Positions 43,434-57,315 are shown, counted from the first letter of the stretch. The stretch is DNA of 64,000 nucleotides from Lineus longissimus (GCF_910592395.1 NC_088319.1:11658001-11722000); one strand, 5' to 3'. Numbers and translations are program-made. Notes: generated from the sequence alone by a model not told the origin.

Positions 43434-43955
43434 GCTGAAAGGGTGGATGTCGTCCTGGGTGCCGACAAATGGTACCCAGGTTCGAGATCGACTGGACAAT
43501 AAGCACCCTGGGTGCCATTACACTAGACAAACAGCACCCAGCTTCTTCTTCTACACTTTTCTACACCTACAACGAGGTTGGCCCCACGCTCACGGAGGTC
43601 ACGTGTCACGATCATCGTATACCGCGCTCTAAAAACCTTTCTTTCATCAATTCCATCTTATTCAAACGGGATATTCGTCTCTAAGGGGAAAGAGATAAAG
43701 AACCTATAGGCCTAAACGCGTTTTTTTCTGTTTATCTGTTCTTTTTATTTCGCGCACTGCTAAAGCCGCAATTACCACGGCGCGAGATAAAACGAGATTG
43801 CAAGAAACGTCCTCGTCCCTAAGATCCGTAAGCCAGGCAAAAAGTAGCTGGGTGCTGTTTGTCTAGTGTAATGGCACCCAGGGTGCTTATTGTCCAGTCG
43901 ATCTCGAACCTGGGTACCATTTGTCGGCACCCAGGACGACATCCACCCTTTCAGC
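43434..43955. mobile_element. 522-bp element with perfect 110-bp TIRs and 9-bp TSD (Mutator-like)
   Basis: Bases 43434-43543 are the exact reverse complement of 43846-43955: GCTGAAAGGGTGGATGTCG at the left end, no mismatch over 110 bp. CTAAATAAT flanks both sides (43425-43433 and 43956-43964). Long TIRs with a 9-bp target duplication are characteristic of Mutator/MULE elements. The 302-bp interior has no transposase frame, so the element is non-autonomous. Perfect arms and intact duplications suggest recent insertion, though palindrome correction could also keep arms identical. Confidence 0.9.
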
Positions 43956-43964
43956 CTAAATAAT

Positions 43965-46900
43965 CTATAGAGTTTGACTTAGTGTTAGGGTCAGGATAAA
44001 TGTCAGTCAGTGTAGGCTTGTTGGTCAGGGTTAGTTATTAGAAACTGACAGTCAAACATCTATGACTACACTGTAATTTTGATAACGCTGAACTCTTCCC
44101 ATCACACACGTACATGTACATGTATCCGGTTATCAATGACTTCCAGTCGGGCTTGGATCAGAGTGAGAGCGTCTTGTAGCCATCTTAGGAAAAGCCGTTT
44201 GAGGATTACAATAGACCTTAGAGGAACCAAATATACCTCCTTTGTTTAACCTGTACTTGTATGATAGCATAAAGTACCGGGCTCTGATAAGGATTTTCGA
44301 AGGGTATCTCCAACATAAGAGTATTGTACATGATCATTGGGATCACGATGAGAAAAGTATTGGTCCTTTCGTGGCTTAGGCATCATTCGGATATTGCGAT
44401 TAAAACGAAGATTGTCTGGGAGACATGACTGAAAAGTTTTGTACCTGATCCGCCGGAGTCACCCAGGGTAATGGCTCAGGCGTTTCCTGGGAACGCCGCG
44501 GACATTCTGATTAAATGTTCTGGGGTCATTATAAGAAGTGTCGCAGATTTAAATGGGATCAATCTACCTTTTTACATTTGTTCCGGTACAGTCATTGAAA
44601 AGCAGTGGGGTATACTTTAATCATCGCCCAGTAATTGCTTCTCGGGCGACCTTAATCGTGAGATAAACAAGTGTCCAACATGTCCAAGAAAATGAAAAGA
44701 TATGACTTTGTTGACGTCTGAATTACCTCCACCAAGAAATATGGGATGTCAGGCAATAGCTGTGAGCCACATGATCACCTGGTCACTGATGACTTTGTTT
44801 ACGCCCATTTACATACATGGCACGGCTAAACCAGCCGGTGGGGAAGATTTCGTTTGGCTTTTATGGCTGGTTGGCGCGTTGGCCCCATACCTAGAAATCA
44901 ATCAGCGTTCAGTGCTGTAATCAACTGGAGTGGTGACCGTCGCGTACTGTATATCGGGATACCTTCCAACGCGATGCGAGCTCTGGGTTGTATCTCGGTG
45001 CAAAGACGCTGGGTGTCGCTAAGCGACTCGAGGTCGCGTCATCACCATGTCCGAAGGGGGAGTTGGAAGCTTAACAGCGTCCAGCGCTGTAACTGGGTGG
45101 ATGAACGGCGCTGACGATAAAATGACTGTGTCCTTCTAGAGCTGCATTCACTGGCGTCCTCTAGCTTTCTTCAGAATCATTTACTTGTATTACAGAGCAT
45201 GATACATAGCCTGCTCTAAAAGAGTATTAATCATGCCAAGGAAACATCCCGTTCTTATGTCAATCAACGAAAACCACTTAGGAAAATGATCAGGTATTTT
45301 TGCGAGTAGAAAGAACAGTTGGCTTACTCAACTTATCATGGTATCATGTTAACGTGTCTTACTGATTAGTGTCACTTTGTCTTCAGGCACTTAAGGCGTG
45401 TTAGGGAGATGTTTTGGTGGATCTTATATTGACTTCGTGTTGCGTTAACACTTATTTCATTGTTGTTAACGCGTATCAGCAGCTTTGTGTACGAACATAT
45501 GATTACCGAGCGATAGGGGAATTGCTCTGATGGTATCACTTCTTTCAGATGGCTTACTGTCAGGTGGTTGACACCAACTGACTGAAATTATTAGCAGTAT
45601 CGGTAGTATCATAATAGGAATGATGAAGGAAAGAAAACATGTTAAAAAAAGCATTTATTTATAAATCTTATGCTCCAGGCAATATAGCCAGAATGGCCTA
45701 AATATAAAGTACCACATAGTCATAGATGTATATCACAGTAGCATGACACTAAAGATGTTTTTAGATTTCCATCCGAAAACGAGAACGCGTCGAGAAAATG
45801 GTGATTTTTTATAGGGTTGGCGTCATCAAATCGAGTTGATAGTTTTGTAGACACAAAGTTCCATTGCATTTCTGACAACAGATAACGCCATATCCGTCAT
45901 CAAAATGCCACCGCATTCTCGTGCTCGTTCTCAGAACGAAATCGGAACCTCTCCACAGTTCACGCTAAAATGTCATTATGTCATAGAGCGTTTGCTGACT
46001 TTTTCTTGTGTTGAGCACGAATCGGCCTTTTATGATTACTTTCAGGGTAATTTTACACGACAAGAATTTTGACCTATACCATCAGTCGACCGTACTTTCA
46101 CATTTAATCCCGCGCCAAATGGCAGGAAATGCCGTTGCCTTTTCCACTAAAGACTCTGTGTTAACAGATTAACGAGAAACGACAAGTTTGCGAGCATCAA
46201 AGGAGTAGCTCGAGTCACCAATCTAAAACATCCTCGTCAAAGAGAGACCCTTAAGCAAATGTTTACCTCAGCATGCTCGAAAGGCATGAGATCCATTTAA
46301 TATATAGATCTGACGCACGCAGTCTGCGTGTGATATTTACCTCAGACCTTGCAACCAACATGCCCTAAGTCAAAATGTCCTCAGTGATATTTTTTTCTGT
46401 TGACACAATATATTTGTGATCGTTTCTACCTTCGCAGTAACTACTTTCTAAGTTTTTTCTCCTGCTTTTTCATATGTCTGGTCTTTTTTATGTTTTCTGT
46501 TTGGTGGGTTTTGTGTCGTTGATCTTGTTTGATGAGAAGCCACAAAGCTACAAGTGGTATCATCATTCTAAAGGTTGCCTAGTTAGGTCACCAGGTTCCT
46601 GTAAGTTTATTGTCGGCAGGATATTTAGTGTTTGCAGATGCAGATGCTTTTCATGATTGTGTTTTGACAACTTTTCTAAAGAGGCACATTTCGAACGAGA
46701 TATTCTTGTTTGAATACACTCTTAAAACAAGAGGGTTTTCAATGAAATGAAAACCCCGCCTGGTTTTCACAAGCTCAAAAACCTTTTGGGGTTTTCTTTT
46801 CTCTGAAAAACCTCTTTTGGGGTGAAGGTATTGGTTTACCTTTGTAACACAATAGAGACAAAGCCCTCTCATTAGTGTTGGAGGAGTATACTCGGATAAA

Positions 46901-49683
46901 AATAATATATGTGGGCCTTACGCCTCTCAAAATGAACTAATCTTTTGTCTGTTTCTTTCCTACCGTCATTTCCTCTCCAGGTAAGCACGGATTTTTCTTA
47001 GGCAAACCGATACCTTTACCCAACCTGGAATAGTCGGCCAAATAATCTTCTTGTTTCTACGCCTCGTGATTTGCTGCGTAGGCCTGTACAACGAATATGG
47101 CTGCAATCCGTATTTCTTCTTCGAGTACGTTACTCGAGAATCGCATGGATCTCTCGAGTGTCTTTCCGCGATGTTGCTCATCCACAGCACGTATTCTTAC
47201 TAATGCGATGTTTACCACATCCTTCACGTTCTGGCCACATCCAACGCCACTGGCTGTTTAGCAAGCCAAACAACCCAAGCTAACTTATGTGCCGCTGTGC
47301 TGAGGATGCTGGAGAATCTGAATGAGGTTGAATGTCCTCATATCATATTTGCTCCAACATGATCATCGACATTTTGCAGTGCCCGTTCCGTAACTACTTT
47401 CTTACTTCTATCTCGATCTATAATTGTAATGGGCAATGCTATGGCCACGATGCAGCTTGCTCTGTCTCCAAAGACCTTTGTTAGAAACATTTTGAAACGG
47501 TTGCTTTTGGGTGAGGGGGTGTTTTCCGACGTACATGACACCGGCACACAAACGGGAAATAAAAACAGGCGGAGACGTCGAAGCGCTTTCCAAACAGGAT
47601 TATTGAAAATTAAATTACATTAAACAGTGCACTTCGCCTGAAATGTACAAGCCTCTTCCGAAACCACCTCGCAGCACTGCAAGAATCATTGTTCGAGTTC
47701 AGCATCAGTATGATACTACAGAAGGCGGTGTATAGTGGCAAGCAGAGGTGGCCTCCTGGATGGGCAAATCCCACACCAAAGTCGCTTGAAGTTCAATGCT
47801 ATACCAAACAAGCTGACCACAAGCTGCATTCTCCTGATAGCCGACGGCCGAGACCTTTGATAATTCCCTGACTCAACCACCCCCGATGCAGAGAGGAGAC
47901 CGCTATGATAATAGTGTGATATCTTGGTCCTATCGCGCTATAAACGACAAATTCGGCTTCATCGATATTGCAGCATTCCCTCGATAGCACTGATCGCCTC
48001 CCTACTTATCTTTAATGTGACCACTCAATGGAAGCTTGACAGTGCCCTTGATAGGAACCTTTGGTTGGTCTCTGGCTATGAGACGCGTGGTAATGTGATG
48101 TATTAACCTCTGACCACTGCCAGATCCTTTGAGCATGGTTGCGGCTTGACCACGGCGGCTTGACACGTACAAAATTATCGCTTGTCATGAAAGACTACGC
48201 AAATTCACAGCGGACAATTTGGGGCGATACCGTAATGTAGAGAGGTTGCGTATCTTACCGATTCCCACTCCGATTTCATCTACCAGGTTGAATTACATGA
48301 CCCAGTGATATATTCGATGCGATTCAATTGACGTTTTCATGTTGATATTCCATCTGCATCATCGCATGTTAAATCTAAAACTGTACTTGTGTATTAAGAC
48401 GGATACAAAAAGTCGTTATCCAAGTCGACCATCACCACCATCATTTCCGCGTTATGCAAAGGTTTGACCCGGAATTGTGCTGGTACACATAGATCAATTT
48501 ATCAATAGGGAGTTTACGCAAAACCCCCCGATACGCGGACGCTGGCCTATGCCTTTGTTTGACTTTGAATCAGTAGTTCTGTACATTTATTAAGTCTTTT
48601 TTGTATTACCTTCTATAATTTTGTCTTTTTTAGTTTTCCCTTTTCTGATTTTGTAGTTTGTGTTTGGAAAACAGGATCTTCTTTGTAAAGGAGGAAATAA
48701 ACATTATACATATATCCCATTGTTCGACATCGTTATTTAGGAGATCTTAAAATGAGATAGGCGTTCACATTGGCGTATAGCGGGATTTGCGAAAACTCCC
48801 TAATTTACTTATGGGAAAACGTTCATCATTTCATTTTAATCGAAATTGTCACTAGAGGACTGTAATTCCCTATCAAAGTTTGAGAGTGAATTACAGGCGT
48901 CTAAAGAAGCGTCGGAGTGGATGCCAAAGCAATGGGTAACCTCTCTGATACCCATGTTGAGACGCCCATCAGCGTACAAGTTAGGCCGCTCCCATGGGTT
49001 CGATTCTTAGTGATAAATGCATGCTTGGACGATAGGGTACGGTTAGCCAAATGATGCCAATATATAGGTCATCCGACAGCTGCGATAACTGGACTCTTAA
49101 TCCACTTAATCATAACCAAAATACAGACATGATGTCCACCATTGCCATCATCACATGATAAACGACACTAGAGCACGTCTCAATGTCCGCTTACGTGCAT
49201 CCCTTGTTCAACAATGCGCACATCTCCCTTCTAAGTGCATAAGTAATTACGACCAGCTTAACCTGGCATGGGCCGTAGAAAATGACCACCAGATTGCCAG
49301 GCGGAAAATCGCTCATAGCAATAATCAGCGAAAATTTTATGATTCTTGGTTATACCTGGTTAGGTACTGAAGTCGAGACCGGAAGAGAGACGATTAGGTA
49401 AGTGGTGATTAATTGCTAGAGTGACGGAGGACTATCATGATATCACGTGGACATACAAAATGATTTAGCGGACTTGTATAAGTATCAGATGGATGATTTC
49501 ACCTGGCTTCCCACTTACCGAGCAGACCACCCTAAATGACGCCTGGGAAAACGTCTCCATAGCAGGAAAAACGGCCAAAATGTGCCCTCATCGGTTAGTC
49601 CACTGAAATAACCTGCGTCCATTGAGTAGCTTGTCTGGACGGTATGACACCATATGCATCAAATTTGGAGGCAATTTAACCAG
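43965..49683. other. Gene-free stretch
   Basis: No supported gene. Weak items: a diverged pair CAGCGTTCAGTGCTGTAA (44900) and CAGCGTCCAGCGCTGTAA (45075), and a self-complementary AAAACC/GGTTTT-rich patch at 46730-46810. Short open frames lack domains. Confidence 0.5.
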
Positions 49684-49757
49684 TGGTGCACGTATATACA
49701 AAATCATTCTATGCATAAAACTATAGTACACGTACATACAAAATCATTCTATGCATA
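49684..49757 (+). repeat. Tandem duplication of 28 bp with spacer
   Basis: CACGTATATACAAAATCATT plus CTATGCATA recurs as CACGTACATACAAAATCATT plus CTATGCATA about 43 bp later. Confidence 0.8.
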
Positions 49758-52212
49758 CTTCGCAATTTGTTTGCTATCGACATGACAAACCGGATGCAAA
49801 TCATTTAAAAATCTTGTTACCAAATGAAAACAACGTTATTCCACTGAAAAATGTTCACAACACAGATTTTGTAACACTCCTTTCCCAGTGCAGGCCAGCA
49901 CTGCATGTTGCGAGGCCTGCCTGATCCTCGACAAGCTGCTAGGGAATTGGTATAATCTGTCTTATTAAAAACTAACCCTCTGCAATCAACATGCCTGTTT
50001 TCATGTTTGTTGTTCCTATCTCTAGAAAAGCGATAATGACAATTCGGCGCAGCATCTGAACAAACACAGAAAGTACCACTGTGTTTTGTTATCGCCAGCG
50101 GCAATGCCTTCGTTAAGCCATCGATCTTATATTCCACCCCAGTCTCCTCTGGGCTGCATTAATTCTTCCGATGAATGCAATCAGCATGAAAAAGGTGCCA
50201 CCTGATTTTCATCAGTATGAGTTTGGAGGATACCAGGGCCAAGTTCAGTCACCAACTTTGCGTTAACATTGACTCAGCGTTAAAGGGACAATATAGGCAT
50301 TGGCAAACTATGCCGTAACCCGGCCAGTTAAAGTTAGCTCTTGAAACGCAAGATGTCGCCCCTTCCAGCAAACCCATTTCAAATCTCCGCGAACCTAGTA
50401 CACAGGGCCTGCTCCGAAGCATTCCTAATGCTCCGATGTTGGCATGTACAGAATAAAACATCATTCACTAGTGCATGTATTGAGAGCTAGTGCAAAGCGT
50501 TACATAGGAGGCCTGTATTCGACCGTGTATTCATCGGGATTTTGGTCATAGTCGTTTCGGTTTTGGGACAGCATGCATCCGTGCTGCCCGTGAGGGGTTG
50601 AATTGGTTAATAATTAAAACATAAACAAGGTTTCGTGTATTTTAACGATTTTGAAGTCCATTTCGGCCGTGAGAAAGTGATATGAATTTGGTGTAGTAAC
50701 GGCTCTCGTGGGCCCTCACAAAAAAACTAATTCCCGCGACTTCCAGCGGGTGCGTCCGGGCTTACATCTGGGAGTCTATGCAAAAGATAACGCCGAGTTA
50801 AAGGAGATTCCGCACGACCAGCAATTCAGCCTTCTTTTTACATTTTCTCGGGCGGCGAAAACGAGCCTTCTCATTTCCTGTTTAAATGTCCGGGGCAGAT
50901 CAGTTGGCGATAATCACGTTGACATTGGGGCCCGCAATAGGGTTCCATTCAGAAACTCGCGTTTTACTTGATGGTGCACCAATAATTTTGTAACGACTGG
51001 GGTGCGGGAAGGGCATTATTATCTTGCTCGTTCGAATTTCGCTTTAAAGATAAAGCTGAGTTAGTGACTTAAACTTATTGAACAACACCGGGCTAAGGTT
51101 ACCTAACTGTAACCTTAGTTTTGTTTATTACTGCGAAATATAAAAATTGAACTATCGAATATCTTACTAGTTGTTCGTGATTGATTGCCCGTTAAGTGGT
51201 CTTATATTGTGATTTTGACGGTGCTCCAACTGGGTTCTGTGGAGAATAACAAGAAAACATAAAAGTACAAATTAAAAGAATCATTGCATCTGTAGGAGAA
51301 AAGAACCTATTAGCGATGCCGTTTTAACATGATTAAGTAATTGCAACAAAAAAGCTCCCATAATGTAGCGATTACCAGGTAATGTCGATTTGCAAAAAGA
51401 TTGTTGTTAAAAGCAACAATTGATGTTCTAACATAACGATGAGAGTCCTTAAATTGGGTGCATACCTGACATGAAGGACGGGCATGTACTTGCACCATCC
51501 CTCCTTGCGGCATCCAGCTTAGTTTAACTGTATCTCATTCATCCTCGATTCATGTAACTAGATTACCTGTTCTTGTTCAGTTAGACATTCGTCCGGAAAT
51601 TGTGTGGGGAAGATGACAAAAAACATGGTGTAAAAAGCGAAATGAAGAAATTGGGGGTACGATTTCAATGAAGGAGAAATGAGAAAGTCTTCATTAATCG
51701 TTAGTAGCTCACTTGTTGTCCACTCCTAAGACTTTCTTAACCCGATTTATATTTGCGGGTCGGTAATTGGAAGTTTCTTTATATCTATATCTTTATATCT
51801 TCGTTTCGCAGAAGATCAAGCTTTTGGGGCAATGTCGCAAAGCTCTATATATACATGTAGTAAAAGGTGACAAATATCTAATTTGCAGTTTCTGTTCGTT
51901 TTTCACAAAATCATTTTTAGTATTGTACTCTTTTTTGTGGCCCACGTATATGTATATAAATTGGTACCTGTTGGAAGTACCACGGTTGTAGCTCTAAATG
52001 GGTAGCTCTGAAAGATTCAAAATCGACCCGGGTTAAAAGTGTAAAATCGGACGATAAACCAATACCTTTTGTTGATATGTCAGATTAAACTCTCATACTT
52101 CATAGCTTAACGTTCAACCTTAAAAGCTTGGCATGTGAAAATCTGATAGAATAATGCACTAGAGTAAACACATGCTAATAGCCTCAACTTTTACGAAGCT
52201 TACATTGAATTA
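49758..52212. other. Gene-free stretch
   Basis: No supported gene. Frames at 49817-50137 minus and 50708-50971 plus have no recognisable domain. Confidence 0.4.
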
Positions 52213-53610
52213 ATCGAAGAGTACCGGTCCGAACCCATCATCAACGTAGAAACTGGTATCGGTCCGAACCCTCCGTTAATGTAAATATTGGTATCGGACC
52301 GAACCAATCCTTAACACAAAACTTGATATCGGTCCGAACACATCATCAAAGTAGAAACTGGTATCGGTCTGAACCCGTCGTTAACGGAGAAATTGGTGTC
52401 GTTCTGAACCCCATCGTCAACGTAGAAATTGGTATCGTTCCGAACCCATCGTCAAGTCAACGTAGAAATTGGTATCGGTCCGAACCCATCGTTAACGGAG
52501 AAATTGGTATCGTTCCGAACCCATCGTCAACGTAGAAATTGGTATCGGTCCGAACCCATCGTTAACGTAGAAATTGGTATCGGCCCGAACCCATCGTTTA
52601 ACGTTAATAACGGAGAAATTGGTATCGGTCCGAACCCGTCGTTAACAGAGAAATTGGTATCGGTCCGAACCCATCGTTAACGAAGAAATTAGTATCGGCT
52701 CGAACGCATCGTTAACGGAAAAATTGGTAACGTTCCAAACCCATCGTTAACGTAGAAATTGGTATCGGTCCGAACCCATCGTTAACGTAGAAATTAGTAT
52801 CGGCCCGAACGCATCGTTAACGGAAAAATTGGTAACGTTCCGAACCCATCGTCAACGTAGAAATTGGTATCGGTCCGAACCCATCGTTAACGTAGAAATT
52901 GGTATCGGCCCGAACCCATCGTTTAACGTTAAAAACGGAGTAATTGGTATCGGTCCGAACCCGTCGTTAACAGAGAAATTGGTATCGGTCCGAACCCATC
53001 GTTAACGAAGAAATTATTATCGGCTCGAACGCATCGTTAACGGAAAAATTGGTAACGTTCCGAACCCATCGTCAACGTAGAAATTGGTATCGGTCCGAAC
53101 CCATCGTTAACGTAGAAATTAGTATCGGCCCGAACCCATCGTTAACGGAGAAATTGGTATCGGTCCGAACCCGTCGTTAACAGAGAAATTGGTATCAGTC
53201 CGAACCCATCGTTAACGAAGAAATTGGTATCGGTCTGAACCCATCGTTAACGAGGAAATTGGAATCGGTCCGAACCCATCGTTAACGAAGAAATTGGTAT
53301 TGGTCCGAACCCATCGTTAACGGAGAAATCGGAATCGGTCCGAACCCGTCGTTAACGTAGAAACTGGTATCGGACCGAACCCATCGTTAACGTAGAAATT
53401 GTTATCGGGCCGAACCCATCATCAGCGTAGAAATTGGTATCGGTCCGAACTCATCGTTAAAGGAGAAATTGGTATCGGTCTGAACCCATCGTCAACGTAG
53501 AAATTGTTATCGGGCCGAACCCATCATCAACGTAAAAATGTTTATCGGGCCGAACCAATCATCAACGTACGAATGTAGTACATATCGGACCGAAACCAGC
53601 GACAACGTTG
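52213..53610 (+). repeat. 1.4-kb minisatellite, 35-bp unit, with higher-order repeats
   Basis: About 40 units of the consensus ATCGTTAACG(T/G)AGAAATT then GGTATCGGTCCGAACCC. Units are most alike in the centre and decay at both edges (52213-52400 and 53400-53610). Rare variants recur together: the inserted GTTTAACGTTAA unit at about 52596 and 52921, and the CGAACGCATCG...GGTAACGTTCC unit at about 52693 and 53020, both about 325 bp apart. This shows block duplication of roughly nine units. Unit length is not a multiple of three and TAA stops occur, so coding is unlikely. Confidence 0.95.
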
Positions 53611-55360
53611 TAATCGGTAAGAAAGTATCACGACAGAACGAACTTTTGAAAAATCTTTACCTTCTCTCGTCATAAACAATGGTTCTCGTCCTCGGTCAGG
53701 GATATCAATTTGATCTAGAGAATATGACCAAACGGCCATTCATCTTTCATTAGCGCACGGAGAGAGTGCATGATACCCATCCCCGCCTCGTAATCCCCAA
53801 GGAACCTGACGAAAGGACATATTCTTCGTTTTATCCAATCATTCTATCAACAGCCATGATCATATTATTCCCAGTTATTAGATCTATGGCATTTACCGTC
53901 AAAACAGTACCGTTATGTTTGCAATATATTAAGTCATTGTCACGGCGCTGTACATTAGATTACTTGACCCTGGAGAACCTCACGTTCCTTAGGCACAACA
54001 TCTTCATGACTTGAGATAAATGGATGACACGCGGCTTCGCGCAGGGTCTTTCTCTTCAAGCGCTTAAGGCGGAGATGTTAAAGTGCAGGGGATTAACGCA
54101 CTGGTTGACTGGTGAGTAAAAATTAAATATTGCTACTCCGCTTGGCCTACGAATTTGCAGGTTTCTCATTCGATTTCTGGAATTGATATGGGGTGTTAAA
54201 ATCTTCTGTGAAAAACAACGGCCGCCAATAAAAATCAGGATATCATTATAGACTAATGGCTTTATTAATATGATAGGAAATAAACAGGTTTCATTGTTTC
54301 GTTCAATTGATTTTCGAGGGTTATGTTTCAAGTTAAAGCATAAGTTCGTTTTTTCAGTTGAGTTAAAGTATGAGTTTAAAAGGTTGATTTTAATTTAGGT
54401 TGATCAATGAGGGTATGAAGACTGGACCTCCACAGTACAACGAGACTGTGCACAGATCGCATGTCATTCACTCCTTCAGGACCGCAGGTAGAGGTTCTCC
54501 TAGTGCATTAGGTAATGCATTATTACATTATGGAAGGCTACGTTGCTGGATGAGTCATCTCTCCGCCAAAACCTAGACGGAGTTGACTATGTTATCCATG
54601 CTAACCAGTATAAGCAGGTAGCATAGCTCTCCAACTTATCAGAATATCAAGCAACACTCCTCTGATAGCGACACTATCCGTTAGCTTCGACGATGACTGT
54701 CACATCATACGACACCAGTAATAGCGTGCCTTATTGCCAGCTCACAGCCAATCCGCACTGCCATAATTACAGGGCTTCACGGAAAATCCCTCGGGAAAGA
54801 CAAACACCAACCTGGAACTACCAATTAAGTTTTTTCACGTCCTCGAAGAGAAAACGACCAAATAACATTAGTCTCGTTTGGCAGGTTCATGGTTGCGGCC
54901 GAGTTTGGTGGGAATTTGCGTTATTCATCATGCCTAGGGGCAATACGAGGGATATCTTGGGATGCCGTCTTAACGCTGGTACTTCTAGTACTCAGTCAAT
55001 GCAAGGAGGTTCTATTTTCCTTGATCCAAGTCAGTGACGCTTGGATACCGATCAAGATATTTCGTTAATCGATTTGTTATTTAAGGAGGTCGATGCAGGA
55101 GGCGACGACCAGCATCGCGACGGAATGGTTATGGTGCTTGATACCCCGATAACACTACCACACTATTGCCTAAGCGTCGAACGATGTCAGGGTGGTCCAA
55201 CCTCGGCGTGCACCCGGGAGGCGTTTTCCGCGACGGGAGTTGTGGATTCTTAAAAAAAAACTAGAACAAAAAAGACAAATACATCCCTGTGGCTTCTTCA
55301 TGCTAAAAATGCGTTTTTTCCTCGATCTGAATTGAAGCCAAATTGAAATGAAATGGCCAG
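53611..55360. other. Gene-free stretch
   Basis: No supported gene. A 114-codon frame at 54693-55037 followed by a 70-codon frame at 55041-55253 has no recognisable domain. Confidence 0.4.
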
Positions 55361-56385
55361 GGCCATTGTGCTCACCTCATGTGGAGGAAAGATGGATAAA
55401 GAGCATGGTATTGTGTCATGTAGTGTTAGGTTTGATGTAGGATCAAGCAATTACATTTCCCCAAAATGGCCAATTTACAGTACATTCGACCTCTGTGACC
55501 TTGAAAAGTAGGTCAAATCAAAGAAGACCCGGGTGACACATTGAATGGTTGTTAGAATTAGATGTACCTATGATATAAAATTGGTGCCAATCGGGCAAGT
55601 CATTACTAGGAATAATGGCATTTTGAAGAATTTAGGATTTGGCCCCCTCCCTGGAGGCCAAACGGCAAATCAGATCGCACCAAACTTCGGTACCTGAGAT
55701 CACCTGACCAAGGGGTACATGTGTACTTAATTTGTGATCAATAGTCATTGCAGTTAAGAAACGTGCCATAGTTACGGCCTGACGGCGAATTTATGCCATT
55801 TGACCTCTGTGACCTTGACAAGAAGGTCAAATTAAAAACCTGTGTGACATATACTGTATGGTGGTTAGATGTACCCATGATATCAAATTGGTGGCAATCG
55901 GGCAAGAAGTTAAGGAATAATCACATTTTTAAGGTTTTTGGATTTTGCCCCCTGGTGGTCAAGTGGTGAATCATATTGGACCAAACTTCGGTCCCTGAGA
56001 TCACCTGACTAAGGGGTAAATGTGTACCAAATTTGGTATCAATAGTCATTGCAGTTTAGAAACGTGCCATTGTTACATCCTAACGGCCAATTTACACCAT
56101 TTGACCTCTGTGACCTTGAAAAGGAGGTCAAATCAAAAACCCGGAGGATATATGATGCACCTTTGCTAGAAGTACCTACCATATTTTTTTCAAAATTTCC
56201 CGACTACTATTAAGGGAGATATTGCATATTTTCACTTTTAACGTTTGGCCCCCTGGTGGCCAAACCATGAAACGAATCGGACCGAAACTTGGTCTCCAAG
56301 GTGTCATTACATAAGGGTACATGTGTACCAAGTTTCAACTCAATAGCTCTAACAGTTACGAAACGTGCCCTGCTAACGGACGACG

Positions 56386-56426
<41 letters not shown>

Positions 56427-56479
56427 ACGACGGACGCCACGGTATGGGATAAGCTCACCTCTGCTAAGAGGTGAGCTAA
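55361..56479 (+). mobile_element. Helitron-like (pearl-type) non-autonomous element with 300-bp internal units
   Basis: Left end GTGCTCACCTCATGTGG; right end the hairpin AGCTCACCTCT-GCTA-AGAGGTGAGCT (56452-56477) followed by an A-run, giving a CTAA after the inner stem (Helitron 3' ends have a hairpin then CTRR). Inside are three related units of 300-315 bp, each with a TTGACCTCTGTGACCTTGA block (55485, 55799, 56100), then a GGCCCCCTGG(T)GG block and TGTGTACCAA...GAAACGTGCC, then a GAC/ACGG microsatellite. This order matches pearl-like elements of bivalves. No Rep/helicase coding. No target duplication is expected. Confidence 0.7.
56376..56435 (+). repeat. GAC/ACGG microsatellite
   Basis: AACGGACGACGG then an uninterrupted run of GAC triplets and closing ACGGACGACGG, just inside the 3' hairpin of the Helitron-like element. 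Likely length-variable. Confidence 0.9.
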
Positions 56480-57315
56480 AAACGTGAAACATTTTAAGAA
56501 CAAAAATGTCTAACGAGTTAAACGATCATATCGAAGGAAAAAGCCGCCCACTCAGACCTTTAATTGAAGTTTGATAAGACGAGCTATCGACAGTAATGTC
56601 AGAGCAAACTTTGTGGCTACTGGTTTTAGATGCACGATATTATAGAGGGGAATAGGACATACCCTTGTGGGACCTTTTTCTCTTTCACTTTTGATGCCGA
56701 ATATATATTTCACCCCCTACTGAATCACAAAATTGTTAAGGGTGAAGATTTTGCGTCTCAATCCGTGATGCTCCAGCCCCAGATGTTCGTGACGGCCACC
56801 TGTCTATCCAGGGGCTGATCTAGACTATAAACACATCGCTGATCTTAATATTAGAGCCAGAGGCGCGCATTCCAGCTGAACCAATTCCTTGAACCCCAGT
56901 GTTTACCTCCACTGTTGGCGCCCGATCCGTGCCAAGCTGACAAGGCTCTTGGCGACGAATCTATACCAAGAACCATGGCTGCGCAGTCTGGTTGTCGTTC
57001 TGCATGACCACGTTAGACTGCATTTGTATAACAGCCGGCCTTCCAGTTGGTTGATCCCTGCCTTGATACCCGTTTTGTAATTCATCAAGGGCGGAATGGA
57101 CGCATCAATACGTTTCGCCGGGGGAGCTTTATATTACAGATTGAAGTTGTTCATCCACTCAGTAATGACACCAGGTACTACTAGTACTTGGAGGAGTATG
57201 AGGTGTCAAATATTGCCCATCTAGTTGGAGAGAAATTGAAGTGGAAAAAGTATCGTCCGGGATGATAAATGTAGGGTTGATATCACGTTATTTTGCCCCT
57301 TATCTGGCAGTTAAT

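Noticed and set aside
44854-45114. 86-codon frame around 45 kb
   Set aside because: Contains a weak internal duplication but no recognisable protein family.
46730-46810. AAAACC/GGTTTT-rich self-complementary patch
   Set aside because: Pairing is broken and composition-driven; no element boundary.
48990-49020. GGGTTCGATTCTTAG resembling a tRNA T-loop
   Set aside because: Neighbouring sequence does not form tRNA arms; single motif only.
52323-52680. Open frames within the minisatellite
   Set aside because: Unit length 35 is not a multiple of 3, frames are short and stops recur; they are by-products of the repeat.
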